Origin: Phymatolithon calcareum
Taxonomy: Eukaryota > Rhodophyta > Florideophyceae > Hapalidiales
Reading direction: 5' to 3'
DNA: 64,000 nt
Assembly (NCBI GenBank): GCA_977006965.1
Contig: OZ345356.1
Span: forward strand, 1,612,001 to 1,676,000
Made by a program: the position numbers and the translations under genes. The notes beneath the pieces were generated by a model. That model was not told the DNA's origin. It worked only from the letters and a program-made list of their open reading frames with translations, and searched no databases. Positions 1 through 11,094 of this stretch are shown piece by piece; position 1 is the first letter of the stretch, and each line of letters begins with the position of its first letter.

Positions 1-407
1 GACGAACTGGGTCGGGCCCCGCCGCATCTCACGCATTCTCTCAGACTTCACAGTCGAGATTGACCATCTTACAAACAACTCCACAGCAGTTGTGCACATC
101 TGTCGCATTAAGCCCTACGCCGACGGTACGGTCGGGACGCCGACACAAATGCAGGAAATCGCAGAGTTTACGGATCGGATCTGGTATTCTGTGGACAAAA
201 TCAAGGACCTCCGCGAAGCAGCAGATCACTTCGAAGTCCTTGTCTCTTGGAAGGGCCTTACTTCTTCAGGCGATTCCTGGGAGCCGCTAACCGTTATGTT
301 TGAGGACGTCCCCTCCAAAGTCCGCACGTTCTTCAACCGACACCGTCAAACAAAAGTGATGCGTCGCGCACAGAGCTCCATCGGCCTCTAGGCCAACCGT
401 GGGGGAC
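1..407 (+). pseudogene. Ty3/gypsy pol 3' end with chromodomain
   Basis: This is the 3' end of an integrase whose upstream part lies outside the window. A 99-residue open frame (92-391) carries a chromodomain-like module. Visible parts are the WYSVDKIKDLREA strand, the VSWKGL core, the DSWEP motif and a closing helix around DVPSKVRTFF. In chromoviruses such a module follows the integrase core and directs insertion to particular chromatin. The same stretch occurs at about 28310-28716 with few changes, so both belong to one family. The polypurine-like GTGGGGGAC lies directly before the LTR. The preceding integrase frame is interrupted, so I treat this as a non-functional terminal fragment. Confidence 0.82.
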
Positions 408-724
408 TGTTATGTTTCTCCACCTTACGGTCGCCCTCTCGACCGATGCCGCAGCGCGGAAGTCAGGCATTGACATCCTCGGTGGGCAATGCTAGCACAC
501 TGATGTAATGTGCATCATCGTATTGCGTCCTATTGGCTAATATTCCTCGCTTGTTTATGGTTACCAATATGATCCCATTTTCTTGATTGACTAGATCTTA
601 TCATACCATGATTTTGTTAGTATATATACCAAGGCGGTATAGCCGAAATTAAATTCGCCACGGAAGTCACCGGGCATACACCATCAACCAAACCTCGCCA
701 CCGCTCGACTCTGACTGCACAACA
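408..724 (+). repeat. gypsy 3' LTR, 317 bp
   Basis: This LTR begins TGTTATG and ends CAACA. Near-identical copies lie at 22563-22875, 30485-30801 and, inverted, at 41333-41649. The boundaries are set by the inverted copy, which is a solo LTR flanked by ATGAT on both sides. A TATATATA box lies at 621-628, followed by a conserved CCAAGGCGGTATA. The sequence after it, GGTAC, continues block A, and block B at 48235 gives the uninterrupted version of that site. The 5' LTR of this element is outside the window. Confidence 0.85.
621..628 (+). promoter_or_regulatory. TATA box of gypsy LTR
   Basis: TATATATA is conserved at the same place in the other LTR copies (22776-22783 and 30698-30705) and lies about 95 bp before the LTR end. 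Its position and conservation fit the LTR core promoter. Promoter activity is inferred. Confidence 0.5.
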
Positions 725-861
725 GGTACCTTGTGTGTCCCAATTCGAAGAAATTCGGCACCCTTCAAAGCATTCTTCTAGACTCAAAACGCCAGCTTCC
801 TTAACCCGATTGGATGGATTTCTGTTTAATTGAAGCTCCCTTTGTCAATTGCCATTGCACC

Positions 862-1594
862 TGAGAGACCACATTGGATGCTGAGTACATAAATGGGTTC
901 AGAAACCTTTTCTTCCACGATTCAATTTTAACAGGCGCACTTGTAAGCCAACAGCGGGCACCTGGTCTACGTCTCTCTTCTTCTTTTCACTGGGAAAAAC
1001 AGTCTTGCGTCAATAACTCTTGTAGCAGTTCTTTTATGAACAGTTTGCGCCCAGATAGTAGAACGAGCACTTCTCTAAATAGACGATCTCTTTTCCGCTG
1101 CACCTAGAAGGATTCTGGCCTCCTTCACCATCCGAACATGGGTCGCAGGCGTATTGGAACGTCATTCTCCAGCAAAACACCCAGCATGTGCGGAGAGTCG
1201 AAATTTGTGCTCGTAGCCTGGATGGCACTGCAGAAGTGGGCAGAGCCGATTTCATAGTGCGCCGGTTTCGGTTCTATAGTCTCTTCTTCTTCTGCCTCCG
1301 CAAAATCACCTCCCGCAGTCCACCTATGAACGAAACCATCAAAATATGGATCGTGTGAGCCGTTGTTGCGTTTTGAAATCATCTCTGGAACATGGACAGC
1401 TTTGTGCGCAAATACGAATCAAGATTGCCGCCCGGTGGCGGCTTCACACATACCATGACATCTGAGACGCTGTCTTGAAGGGGTAGTTCAGATTTTCGGT
1501 TTGACGTTGTGAAGGAACAAGACGAAGTGCTGATATTAGTAAAAAGTTCTTCTTCTTCTCTGAGATTCCCGATATCCTTCGAAACGTCTGGCAA
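862..1594 (-). pseudogene. Decayed gene with possible BTB/POZ motif, copy A
   Basis: Three overlapping minus-strand reading frames together look like one ancestral protein. They start with MPDVSKDIGNLREEEE, then a DSVSDVMVC stretch, then HKAV followed by an acidic run (EAEEEE), then SPHMLGVLLENDVPIR. The SDV...HKAV spacing is reminiscent of the start of a BTB/POZ domain, but the fit is weak and crosses a frame change. The copy at 48364-49137 is better preserved and supports the same gene structure. Lesions include frameshifts and in-frame stops. I do not assign a firm function. Confidence 0.4.
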
Positions 1595-1602
1595 ATCCTA
1601 TT

Positions 1603-1900
1603 TGAAGAAGAACAAGAAGAAGAAAAGATGATTTTTATGTAAACGTTACCAACGCATTTGCTGACGCTTGGGGTAGCTTTCCTAGTGCCAAGAGGTTTGG
1701 CTGGATTCTATCTAAAGAGGAATTTCTTTTTTTATTGTGTAGCACGATTCAGTGAAGTACTATCTGAGAGAAGAGGAGCACCTTAAAGGAGCGCTAAAAC
1801 GAGAGAAAGACGGCAAGGTGTCCAAGATGCGCCGAGTAGAGGAAATCGTGGCTTGAAGGAAGAAGAAGAATGGTAGATAATAAAAATCCTCGTAGGCAAG
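1603..1900 (-). repeat. Stacked LINE 3' tails
   Basis: A GAA-rich run followed by GTTACCAACGC and CTGACGCTTGGGG marks a minus-strand LINE-A 3' tail, with AGCACGATTCAGT downstream. A short plus-strand coding scrap follows (REEEHLKGALKREK... ending EEIVA) and then another GAA run. The same arrangement is present at 49140-49440 in block B, so these insertions predate the duplication. Confidence 0.6.
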
Positions 1901-2189
1901 CCGAACAAGCTACTAGGAGTGCTACATATAAGAGACAGAGGACGCGCCTCTGGTGCCTAAGAGTGATTTTCAACAGAGTCCCGCTGTGGAGAAAATCAAC
2001 CCTGGCTACATGCTTTGGAACCGGTGCTCTGATTGAGCTCGTAGCGACTCATCGAGCATTGCGATCCATGGAAATGGACCAAGAGACCGCATATGAATTC
2101 AAAACACTTCCTCGTGCCCTCACAGAAAGAAGAAGAAGAGTGGACTGCAGAACTTATGAATTTAACAAAGGGTTATTTTTTTTAAGTTT

Positions 2190-2235
2190 TCAACGCATCT
2201 GCAGACACTTGGGGCAACTTTGCGAGTGCCATGCG
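2190..2235 (-). repeat. LINE-A 3' tail remnant
   Basis: Diverged minus-strand tail, recognisable by CAACGCATCTGCAGACACTTGGGG-like sequence shared with 49915-49960 in block B. Confidence 0.5.
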
Positions 2236-2251
2236 AGCATATCAAGGATCT

Positions 2252-2450
2252 ATGTTGAGAACGGAAAAGGCGATAGACTCCATACTACTCTACAGCGTCA
2301 CCATAATTGACAATATGGAAAAAAGACGAGTCCCTGTATTAGGGACCAGGCGAAATACTAGAATAAACAAGCTTTGAAAAACTGCTTTCGTACAGTCTTA
2401 GGAGTGCAAATGAGGGCTTTCAAATAAACAAGTAAACAGTTGCAAAAAAA
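2252..2450 (+). mobile_element. 5'-truncated poly(A) LINE, TSD ATATCAAGGATCT
   Basis: The 13-bp duplication ATATCAAGGATCT occurs at 2239-2251 and 2451-2463. It brackets 199 bp that end in CAGTTGC plus an A run, the hallmark of target-primed reverse transcription. The insert carries the C-terminal end of a LINE reading frame (SILLYS region) and a 3' UTR containing CAAATAAACAAGTAAACAG. The left junction is shared with block B at about 49980, so the insertion preceded the block duplication. A second member of the same family sits inverted at 49568-49761. Confidence 0.8.
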
Positions 2451-2739
2451 ATATCAAGGATCTGACCTGATATTCGACTAGTGCGTGGGACATCATCTGG
2501 AGGGGTGCCAAATCCATCCTCTGGATGCTTCGCTCTACTGTGTCACGCAAATTCAGCTGAGATTGACATAGGATTCTGTTTGCAGTCGAAGTATTGACTG
2601 CCTGGAAAATGGTAAGGACTTCATCAAGCGCTCTCCTTGGGAGGGCACATTCCTCCGGTCATTCTGCGCTTTCGCGATTTGAGTAGCAAGGTTCTGGCGT
2701 ATTGGATTCCGGGGGGAAATTGAATGTTTTTATTTTATT

Positions 2740-3330
2740 TTTGAAGCCCTTAACGCCAAAGTCGCCGATACCAGAGCAACTTCCCATGCACTACTTTCGC
2801 ATTTTCTACGGATATCGCATCATAGTATCATTTCTTCCGTCATTATTCGTTTGGGTTTCCGCTTACCTACCCATGGTAGGTAGTCTTGAGTTTTGTCTCT
2901 ATTTAGTACTTATGCTCGTTGATAGACCTTAGACGATTTGGAGACTGCGGGATTGTTTACCAAACTCCTCTAGGACTGGTCTGTAGATGATGGACATGTC
3001 CTTCTTTTCCTGCTGTGTCAAGCCGTCTCCGCTTCTTCAACACCGGTACTTCTCTCAAGTGCCTGTATCGGAGGTGCTCCTCATGCGAGGACTGCACTTG
3101 TGCCGACTTCGAGTTCCCGTCTCGTTAGTGCTACTGTCCTTTCGCGTTCCTCGTCGCCTCAAGATTTACCGGCCAGTTGTATATACATTCTCCGTCGCGT
3201 ACCGTTGGTCGTGTTATTTTGGTAAGCTATCTGATCTCCCCATTTGGGTGTCTGATTACCTACCCATATTAGGTCATCTTCAATCTAGTGTGTTGTATCT
3301 GTTTAGTATATAGGCTCTTCGACCTACCTC
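2740..3330. repeat. Low-copy repeat with ACCTACCCATGG landmark
   Basis: Two related segments lie here, at about 2740-2940 and 3180-3320. Both have CCTACCCAT followed by a TTTAGTAYWTAGGCTC-like stretch. Further copies lie at 16600-16720 and 51560-51770. In the last two the segment ends at CGACAGACCTTAGAAGG or CGATAGACCTTAGAAGG. It is probably part of a decayed element; no protein similarity was recognised. Confidence 0.5.
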
Positions 3331-3710
3331 AGAATGTGAGGGTATCAATCAACGACCAAGTAAACCTATCCATTCAACGCCACACATCTGAGCTGTCATT
3401 GTTGAACCACGCATGCCCGGCCATTTCCATGGCGGCCTCTGACATGACCGGTTCTATAATGTCAACCTTCGCAAGAGTCGTGAAAGAGGCTCACATGGCC
3501 ATCAATATGGCGATCGGTGGTGTTTTGGATTCTGCAACAATACTCATGGCCTGTTGGCACGCAAGTGAGCCTCATGCGTCTCCAGACACGTTAATAAAGA
3601 TTAATATTTTACAAAATATATTTCTTCTTCTAAATAATAATACCATGTTCATGCTGAGATGCAGTGTATTCGGTGCGATCTCGTTCTGCTTTCTCATTAT
3701 GTCTTGTTAG
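3288..3710 (+). other. Unrecognised open frame, 140 codons
   Basis: An open frame with a hydrophobic, alanine/methionine-rich middle (MAASDMTGSIMSTFARVV, then MAINMAIGGVLDSATI). It overlaps the low-copy repeat at its start and runs into AT-rich sequence at its end. No family is recognised. It may be a gene fragment captured in repeat sequence or an open frame by chance. Confidence 0.2.
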
Positions 3711-3957
3711 GTCTATCATTGAGCTTATATGTTTGATGCTGCTGCAACGTGTGAGCCTTCGTCGATGAGTCCGTCGCTGTGCGTATCACTCGTCAAGGCT
3801 GTAATGGGGAACTTGCGCTTGCTACACTACTGTCGTGCTTTGTGTGTGCATGACAGCTTGTGCCTTTATTGACATGCTGAACTTTGGGCGTCGTGGCGAC
3901 TCTCTCTGTCCATTGAGTACTTCTCAGAAGCTAATAAGCTTTTGTTTTTCTGTTAAA

Positions 3958-5537
3958 TCTATGTGAAGTTTAGATACGTTGTCGGAGAAGAAGAAGAAAG
4001 GTTGATTTGTATTTAAAAGTTACCATCGCATCTGCTGACGCTCTGAGCAACTTTCCTGAGGCCAAGGGGTTTTGGCTAGATTCTGTCCTGAAGGGGTTTT
4101 CTCTTCTTGTTGGTGTAACACGATTTAGTGGACTACAAAACCCCCCTCTGGTGTCCTTCGGGACCTCGAGGGGGAAAGTTACTCCCCTGTCCTGTGACAC
4201 GCTGTAATTTCAAGTTGCGGGTAGTCCTTACTTGTCCACAGCCTGAAACATGGTTAGGAGCTCGTCGAGTGCTTGCTTAGTCCAGGCGCTGTCTTCTATG
4301 GAGAGTCTGTCCTTTGCGAGGCCATTTATCACGTCTTCTTCTTGGTGTAGCACGACTCAGCGGACTACAAAAACCCACCGCTGGTCGATAAGTTGTCGTA
4401 GACAATAAATCGTCCACTACTTGTGGAATGTGACTACCAAAGGGTCCAATTGATATCTTGAAAGTAAAAGGGGGCAAATCTACTGCAGGCACGACAACTG
4501 AATTCCACCAGCTTCTGGATTGATGGGATATGAGTTTGAGAGACTTTTAAGTCTTGTCCGAGAAGTCTCATTATACAGTTCAGTCGCGAATGTCATCGCC
4601 CCTTCCGATGCTCCAGATTTTTCTCTTCGCAAATATTGCTATTTCAATGAACGAGAACACCAAGATAACACCAGAGATCTCTTTGAGAGCTGCAAACAAC
4701 TCTGTATCTATCCTTTTCCAGAGCACGGAAATACCGCCCAGAATGCATATCTGGAGGGGAAATATAGAGAAATGCTCCGCAATTAAGAGTAGAGCTGGCA
4801 TTACTCTCTCTGTGCCCTTGATATCTATTGACCCGAAGTAACCAAGTGGTATCTACCAATGCCCACGATTGCATTCCCGGTATGTAGTGGGGCTTCATTC
4901 AGCTCGTACACGTCGCCTCGAAATGTAGTCTGAGAGCTGCCTTGGTATATCTCAGGAGGCTGCATCTGTATTTCGCGCAGATGGACATGGTTTCTCTCCA
5001 TATTGTCGGTGCATATTCTCTTGCCGCTGTAAATTGGCCGATACCTTCTATCATCGCGAACCACAGCCCACATGCACAAACCACTAATGAAGCTGATGCA
5101 GTGCAAAACGCAAAGGCCGCAGATGCTGCTATTGCCCCAACAGACGGAAAGCCACTATCAGCTGCAGCTACAATCCCCATTCCCGCAGGTACAGCAGGAG
5201 CTCTGAGCCATACTCCCTGACGCCACTCAGCAATGAATCTGGGTATCACGCCCGATAACAGGGCAAATACATCAGGTAAATCCTTGATCTTGAACGAGCA
5301 TCGAGGGACATTTTCAACCGGTTTAAACCTGTCGCCGCGGTCTTTCTGAGCGGAGTACGGCAACCAGTAGTGCCGCGAGAGAGAGGCTTTCATCAGAGTA
5401 TGAAACACATCTATTGCCATCTGCACGAGTCCAAACACAAGCATGGGAAGTCCGAACCAGGCCAACCATTGAAGTCGCGTTTTCGTTGCCAGGATGACCT
5501 CCAGAAACGATAGAATCTCGGTTGCCACAGAGATCAA
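3958..5537 (-). pseudogene. Decayed multi-pass membrane protein, family unknown
   Basis: A 212-codon frame (5537-4899) contains hydrophobic segments LAWFGLPMLVFGLVQMAIDV, a long Ala-rich stretch (GAIAASAAFAFCTASA) and VVCACGLWFAMIEG. Protein-like sequence continues in other frames: HLREIQMQPPEIYQGSSQTT near 4950, then ICILGGISVLWKRIDTELF and GVILVFSFIEIAIFAKRKIW at 4801-4580, then PFTFKISIGPFGSHIPQVVD near 4440. At least two frameshifts separate these parts. The first frame has no ATG before residue 32, so the N-terminus is missing or altered. The 3' end is interrupted by the LINE at 3982-4388. I do not recognise the family. Confidence 0.5.
3982..4388 (-). mobile_element. LINE-A 3' end, TSD GATAMGTTGTCG
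   Basis: On the minus strand this runs from the ORF2 C-terminal codons (the DSAWTKRALDELLTMFQA type seen at 51201-51449) through the 3' UTR to the TTC-rich tail. The flanks GATACGTTGTCG (3971-3982) and GATAAGTTGTCG (about 4387-4398) match at 11 of 12 positions and fit a TSD. Without the insert, the upstream minus-strand reading frame would run on a few codons to a stop near 3958. The element therefore appears to have landed in the last codons of the neighbouring membrane-protein gene. Confidence 0.65.
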
Positions 5538-5539
5538 GA

Positions 5540-6300
5540 CTTCAATTGTTTACTTCGTGTAACACGTTCGACTGTGTTTCATGTGAACAGTAGAACTGTC
5601 GATATTACCACACTCTGCATACTTCTGCTCTGGGGTACTGACATGATACACGTTGTTCGTACTAACCAATAGAGTCTAGGCACGTAGTTACCATGAGCCA
5701 TTGACTCATCATCATCGCTCCCATGATTCTGCTTAAGAGCGCATGTCCTGTTCCGGATAATGTGCTCGGGCAGAGGAACAAGGACAAAAACTCGATACCT
5801 GTTTGTTGATTTTAATCTTATTCCGTACGTTCGGGTACACTCAGTTCCTGTTCCGCACGGCTTCGTGCACAACCGCTGATCCGCGGTCTCTTTCGATTAC
5901 AACTGTTCTACGTTTTCCATTTCTATGCGCTCAAGGAAAAGAAGGATCGTAAACTTTCGGTGCGAGATGCGACATGGGTCAGCGGACTCCAGAGCGAGCA
6001 TGCTTTGCATTGCCGCGAACAAAATTGCACCGAAAGTTCAAACTCACACCAGGAAATTGATCGGAAACAGATTTCGCTTCCGCATGGCTGATGCCAGAGC
6101 TCATTGTGGATACTAGTGCTCTCCTCGGAAACTGGAAGCAATCTATCGGAACTGAAGACCCGAGGCCTTTCAGAGGATCAGAGGTGGGTCTTTATAGACC
6201 ATCGAAGTGTAGAACACGCTCCATTAGGAAACTCTTAATCGAATCGAATCAAGACAAGTTTTCTTGGCAACCAAAAATTTACCCGTAGCGTCCTCAGCTT
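5540..6300. other. Unassigned spacer upstream of membrane-protein relic
   Basis: Several short open frames overlap here on both strands, but none has convincing composition or motifs. This is probably the 5' flank of the relic gene at 3958-5537 plus decayed repeat. Confidence 0.3.
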
Positions 6301-6307
6301 CGTTGAT

Positions 6308-6540
6308 TACTTTTAAATGAAAATCTACTTTTCTTCTTCCTCAGAGCTTCGACCTAAATCGCAAAGTTAATCACTCATACAGGAGGAGAATGCAAAGCTA
6401 TATCTAGATCACGCATGGGAGCGCTGGAAACATTTTCGGACTGTCGGTCAATCGGTTTCGTGTATTCGCTTATCTTCGAATCATGTGTGTTTTCTCTTGT
6501 CGGTTGTTTTTTAGAAACAAGCGACAAATGAAAGACAAAC
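6308..6540 (+). repeat. LINE-A tail plus flank shared with MFS promoter
   Basis: 6308-6343 is a LINE-A tail (ACTTTTAAATGAAAATCTAC plus TTC run). 6365-6540 resembles 44955-45125, directly upstream of the MFS gene. Shared landmarks are AATCACKCATACAGG, GAATGCAAAGCTAT, TTTTCGG.CTGTCGG and TTGT.GGTTTGTTTTTTAG. The shared stretch could be a duplicated promoter or an unrecognised repeat. Confidence 0.5.
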
Positions 6541-6588
6541 CTATTTTACTTTCAGTGAGTTACAATGCCCTCTCGAGAGCATTGAACG

Positions 6589-6852
6589 TGTTAGTACGGA
6601 ATAAGGCTAACTGACTTTATGCCTTAACGGCTTTCGTAACTGTAATTAGTGTGATTATAGGATTGTATAATGTGTATGTAATAAATTCACAGGAGTTTTA
6701 TTGACACTACCTTATACTTAGTCTCTACAACTATTTTGCACTTCCGAACTAGCTGCGCGAAGTCAAGACTACTTAAGAAGCTCCAAGTCGGAGTCGAGTA
6801 GAGAACACAGAACACACAGAACAGAGAAACCTCCAGTAAAGTCAAGCACACA
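6589..6852 (+). repeat. copia 5' LTR, about 264 bp
   Basis: Starts TGTTAGTACGG and ends AAGCACACA. It aligns over its length with 13157-13417, sharing GTGATTATAGGATTGTATAA, TTGACACTACCTTATACTTA and ACTACTTAAGAAGCTCCAAG. The two copies differ at many positions and by small indels, so the insertion is old. No flanking TSD is evident. Confidence 0.75.
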
Positions 6853-8113
6853 AGCCGATTCTTTCCTCGACCGTTCCAACCGCATTCCAACTCTCTTCGG
6901 CCAATCACAGCCATTACAATATCGGTGTATAACAACTTTCGCGAATCAGTTATCACCAATCAGATCACCGGAAATTTTTTGTGTTATCGAATCGCCGCGT
7001 GTCCTGACCGATCTTGGGACCAATCAGAAGCAATTCTCGTTATCCAATCAGATTAGACCCTGACCGGTGTCCGAAAATTGGACACCAATCATATTCCAGA
7101 TTTTATTTCAGTTCTCGAATCATCGTCCGGGTATGTTGGCCGCTTTTGAAGTTTTTAATAGGACAGTCTGTCCTTCTGATCACCAAGTGAGTCGTTCTAC
7201 ATGGCTGATTTCGGTGCTATATCACAGCCCGGCCCTACTGGTTCTTGAACACACCTACCTCCGCAGTGATTCCTAGACTCTCGTGCAGTGTCAGAAAGAT
7301 TACTCTGGGACTGGCACGTTGCTCTCAGAGGCTTTGCGTCTAGGAGTTGTGCGGGACCTACGCTGCCTGCCCACTTTCAAGGGTCTCCAGTGGCTTGTGT
7401 CGCCGCTGTGAATCCATCGTCGCCGAATGACAAGTTCATCCGAGAAGAAAAAACCGCTCTGCAATATTGATTTACCGTCTCGTTCGCCTTCTCTGTATCT
7501 TCGAGCCCCTCTCGCCGTTCTACTAGTCAATCCGGCCCTCCTCTCGCTACCAAATGGAAAATAGAATCATCCGTCGTCGCCCGCCGTAAAGAAGGTCCTC
7601 CGAACCGACTTGACCTTCATTATAAACAGGACGTCAGGCCTCTAGCTTCCAAACAAGCTACTGGCAGATCTCAGGCACTAGACGGAAAATGCGCCACAAA
7701 ACCCGTCCGCGAACGTCAGTCAACTCCACAACTATCACAAATTTTTCCGCCGACTTCGAACAAAATCTATTTCGAAGAAGGCTGGTAATGCTGTGGATAC
7801 TGTAACGTTACAATTACGAGCCGAAAAGCCAACCGTGAACAAGAGAGCACAAGCGAACCTTTCTTGTTTCTAAGGACCAATTTCCGAAGGACGTTTCTTC
7901 TCGTTGCACCAGCAAGCAGTTTGATAGCAAGCTTTACTTCTTCTGCCACGCAAAATCTTGCAGATTTGCGCTGACACCTCAATTTACCTAAAAGAGCAGT
8001 TGCAAATTTCGTTTTCATGTCATTCTTGTCTTTTTCACGCTCTAGTTTCGTCTGTTTCCAACTTAGAAATGGTGACCAGAACTGGCGCTGATGCCTAGAG
8101 CAATCTCTCCACC

Positions 8114-9265
8114 ACATCTATGATAATTCTTTCCGAGATTACGGATGCAGGCCGGGAAATGCGTGAACTTGTCAACACAAACTTCGATTTGATCAATGAT
8201 GACCAGACACCGGAAGCATGTACCCTGGCATTCAAAGAATGCATTTCATATAAGACGTGTCGCTGTCTCTCCATCGCATGGTAAGTATTTGTTCCTCAAT
8301 TCCTCACAAAGAGGAATAAATTTCCCCCCTGGAATATTCGTTACTATTCCCTATGAATGCACTCGAAAGCATCTTGGCACCTGAGATCACTGTTGCCGAT
8401 GCAGCTCAACCTCCTGAACGCCCCGCTACGCAACCGCAAGAGAACATACGTATAATTCGTCCTGATTTTAGAAGCTTGCCAAACCTTTGGAATATGGACA
8501 CCCGGTTCAATACGCAGGATCAGCAATTATTGGCATTAGCAGGAGAAATTGACAACGTCAATGCCAGACTAAGCAATGCTGATTCTCCGGTCTCTGCTTA
8601 TTCGCTGTAACAATCTCCCAGACCTGCAGCTTCAACGCTTCCTAAACCTCCAAATCGCTCTCGATCTGGTACTAGGCGCTTGTAAACATGTTCCTTACTG
8701 CATAACTGCTCCAGATTCAACTTGGGAAAGCCTATCAGGACAACCAGCATCTTCGTAACGTCATTATCAAAGAAGTTTCCGACGACCCATTCGCTGCGCT
8801 CCTGGCTCTATCACCTGCCCAAGACTCCGTCGCTATCCAAGAGGCTTGCGCAAGAGCAATTCAAGTTCATGAGGATCAGCTTCGCGTTGCAAAAAGGTCT
8901 CAAGGTCTGCTGTCTACTGCTGCCCATGCATAAGAAAGATTGTTTGAACCATACAATGAAATCAAAGCGATCGACCCGGCATGCCCAGTAGAGGATATGC
9001 TAATAACAATAGAAATAGAACGGACCCTTATTTTCGCTGGAAGGACCGCTGTAGAGACGGCCTCAACCCGATTCGCAATGGTATCCGCATGAGATGTCAC
9101 ACGTTTAACTCCGAAATGCACTTTATCTGTCACTTTGACCAGCTCGAAAGCACATACAAGGCTCAGTATGCGAGACGAGTTCTTCTTACAGAGTCAATAG
9201 TTTCTGATGTCGGCGACATCGATCACGCTTTGGATATAATACAGGAATTTGACGATGAAACATGA
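8114..9265 (+). pseudogene. copia gag-like region
   Basis: Frames such as MNALESILAPEITVADAAQP (8353-8610), and a helical run near 8770-8935 read in another frame (IQEACARAIQVHEDQLRVAK), look like Gag-type sequence by position and charge. No CCHC knuckle is seen. Multiple stops and frame changes mean no complete protein can be made. The assignment rests on position before the protease-integrase block. Confidence 0.4.
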
Positions 9266-9599
9266 AAAGACTTTGAGCACCGCTTTCAGTCATCGCTCAT
9301 GGTATCAGATTCTGAGACAATGCTTAGTAGAAAAACACACTACGTCACAATTCCGGTATATAGTCTTCCCCTCGAACAAACTTGGACCTGCTCTAGGCCT
9401 CATTGGCGGATGTCTCCACAATCACTCAATACTTCAAAGCACCGACGCTATTGACAGTTCTACTCTCGAAGATCACAATCAGGTACTCTTCTAAGAACGG
9501 AATGAAACGTTAGAGTTTGAGGGCATCTGCATGCACAACGGTTGCTGAAATAATCTTGCAGTTTTCCCGGCTTATCTGCGCTATTGTCAACATGCGCAC

Positions 9600-10562
9600 G
9601 TATCGCCTGACCTTACACAGAGTACTGAAACCTTTATTCTAGGTCATGTTGTACATCCGAGTATTGGACGCGCAACCATACGCGTTCTGATAGACACAGT
9701 TGGAGACTTCCTCGAATATGGCAGTGACGTTTTCGACGTTGAAATTCCAATTCTTTTCGGACTCGACAAAATGAAAAGTCTGAAATGGTATACGATAGGA
9801 GCTACCAACCAGTTCTGCACTGCTGATGACAGCCTCCAAGACAATCTCTCTCGCAAGCTCGGCCATCTCTACCTTGAATGGCCTGTTAGCATTGTTTTGC
9901 ACACAAGATCAGAATTACACAAGCTTCACCGACGATTCACACACCCATCACCAGACAAGATGGCTAACCTCCTTCGTCGTGCATCACTGGAGAACTTCGA
10001 GCCGGTTTCTAAAAGACTCGTTCAAGACATATCCAAGCATTGCAGCTCCTGCTAAAGCATGGCCCAGAAACCATTCGTCTTTCACGTAGCACTTCCTGAT
10101 TCAATCGATTTCAATCATGTAATTTTTGTCGATCTGATGTGGATTGACCTGGACCGCATCTGCCGGTCCTACAAATTGTTGACCGTGGTACTCAGTTCCA
10201 TGCAGCTCAATTTGTTAAGGGTAAATGTGCTGAAAAGATTTGGAACGCTTTCATCTCTTTTTTTGGTCAACGTTTACGTAAGATTTCCAAACATCCTGAC
10301 CCATGATCAAGGTAAATTGTTCACGGGCGGATTCTTCAACACAGAATGTGTACATTTTGGTATAATCCTGAGAGAAACACCCTTTAAATTTCACAATTCT
10401 TTGGGACCTGGAGAACTATACCATGCCCCATTGCGAAAGACCTACAAAAAAATCAAAATGAGTACGCAACGTTTGATAACTCTATATGTCTGTCGCTTGC
10501 CGTACATGCGTTGGACGGTACTGCTGAGCCTGATGGCTTCGTCCCCACACATCTCGTGTTAA
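9600..10562 (+). pseudogene. copia protease end and integrase
   Basis: The frame around 9740-10055 reads from a protease-like DVEIPILFGLDKMKSL stretch into the GHLYLEWP motif. The HHCC zinc domain follows: ELHKLHRRFTHPSPDKM with paired Cys in HCSSC. The integrase core continues at 10059-10440, with the first Asp in FVDLMWID, the second in THDQGKLF, and the distal HNSLGPGELYHAPLRKTY block typical of this copia group. Stops and frame changes separate the parts, so it is inactive. Confidence 0.8.
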
Positions 10563-10966
10563 GCATGCTATCAAAACTCTCTCTTGGAAAAATTGAAAAC
10601 CTTCCTCCAAATCTTAGCGATCTTTTCACCGCCTTAGAATCCGCTCTGAAAGTAATGGAAACCATTGCTGGTGTACAAAGATTGAAGCTTGCGCAAAACC
10701 CTTGCAGAAAATCAGTTGAAGTTTTCAGCATTCAACCTGGATCCCTTGTAATCTTACACAGAGAAAGACCAAAGAAATGGGAAGGTCCCTTTGTCCTTCA
10801 TAGTTACGACAACTTTAGGACAGACTTTATTAACATTAATGGAGATATCAGACCATTTCAACTACCATCATCAAAAAGTTCTTTACAGAACACCCCGCCT
10901 CAAAGGAAGTGCCACTGCCTGAAGAACTGTCCACCAGTGATGTTAACTCGGTTCAATATCTCTTAG
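10511..10966 (+). pseudogene. copia integrase C-terminal region
   Basis: A 151-codon frame follows the integrase core. It contains a PTHLVLSML segment, a basic helix (ALKVMETIAGVQRLK), and then LVILHRERPKKWEGPFVLHSY. The KKWEGPF motif resembles the SH3-like C-terminal integrase region of copia elements. The following residues lead toward the RT region in another frame. Confidence 0.65.
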
Positions 10967-11094
10967 ACATTCTAGAAAACTCTATCAGAACCAACGACTC
11001 CCCTCCAGTTATTTCTCCAGTTGATGATTTTTTAGGAAAGCTTCCACATCCGACTTGGTGTAGGACAAGAGGACGCAATCAAAAATGAAAGCAC

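Larger units (their letters stand above)
725..2960. repeat. Duplicated block A
   Basis: This stretch is paralogous to 48235-51770 (block B), and its left part also to 15860-16720 (block C). Collinear landmarks include AAATTCGGCACCCTTCAAAGC, the TTCTTCCACGATTCA stretch, the decayed gene at 862-1594 and the GTGTCACGCAAA segment near 2555. It ends near 2940 with the same ACCTACCCATGG and GATAGACCTTAG landmarks as block B. Block B carries extra insertions (a solo LTR and two LINEs) that are absent here, so A serves as their empty-site reference. Confidence 0.75.
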
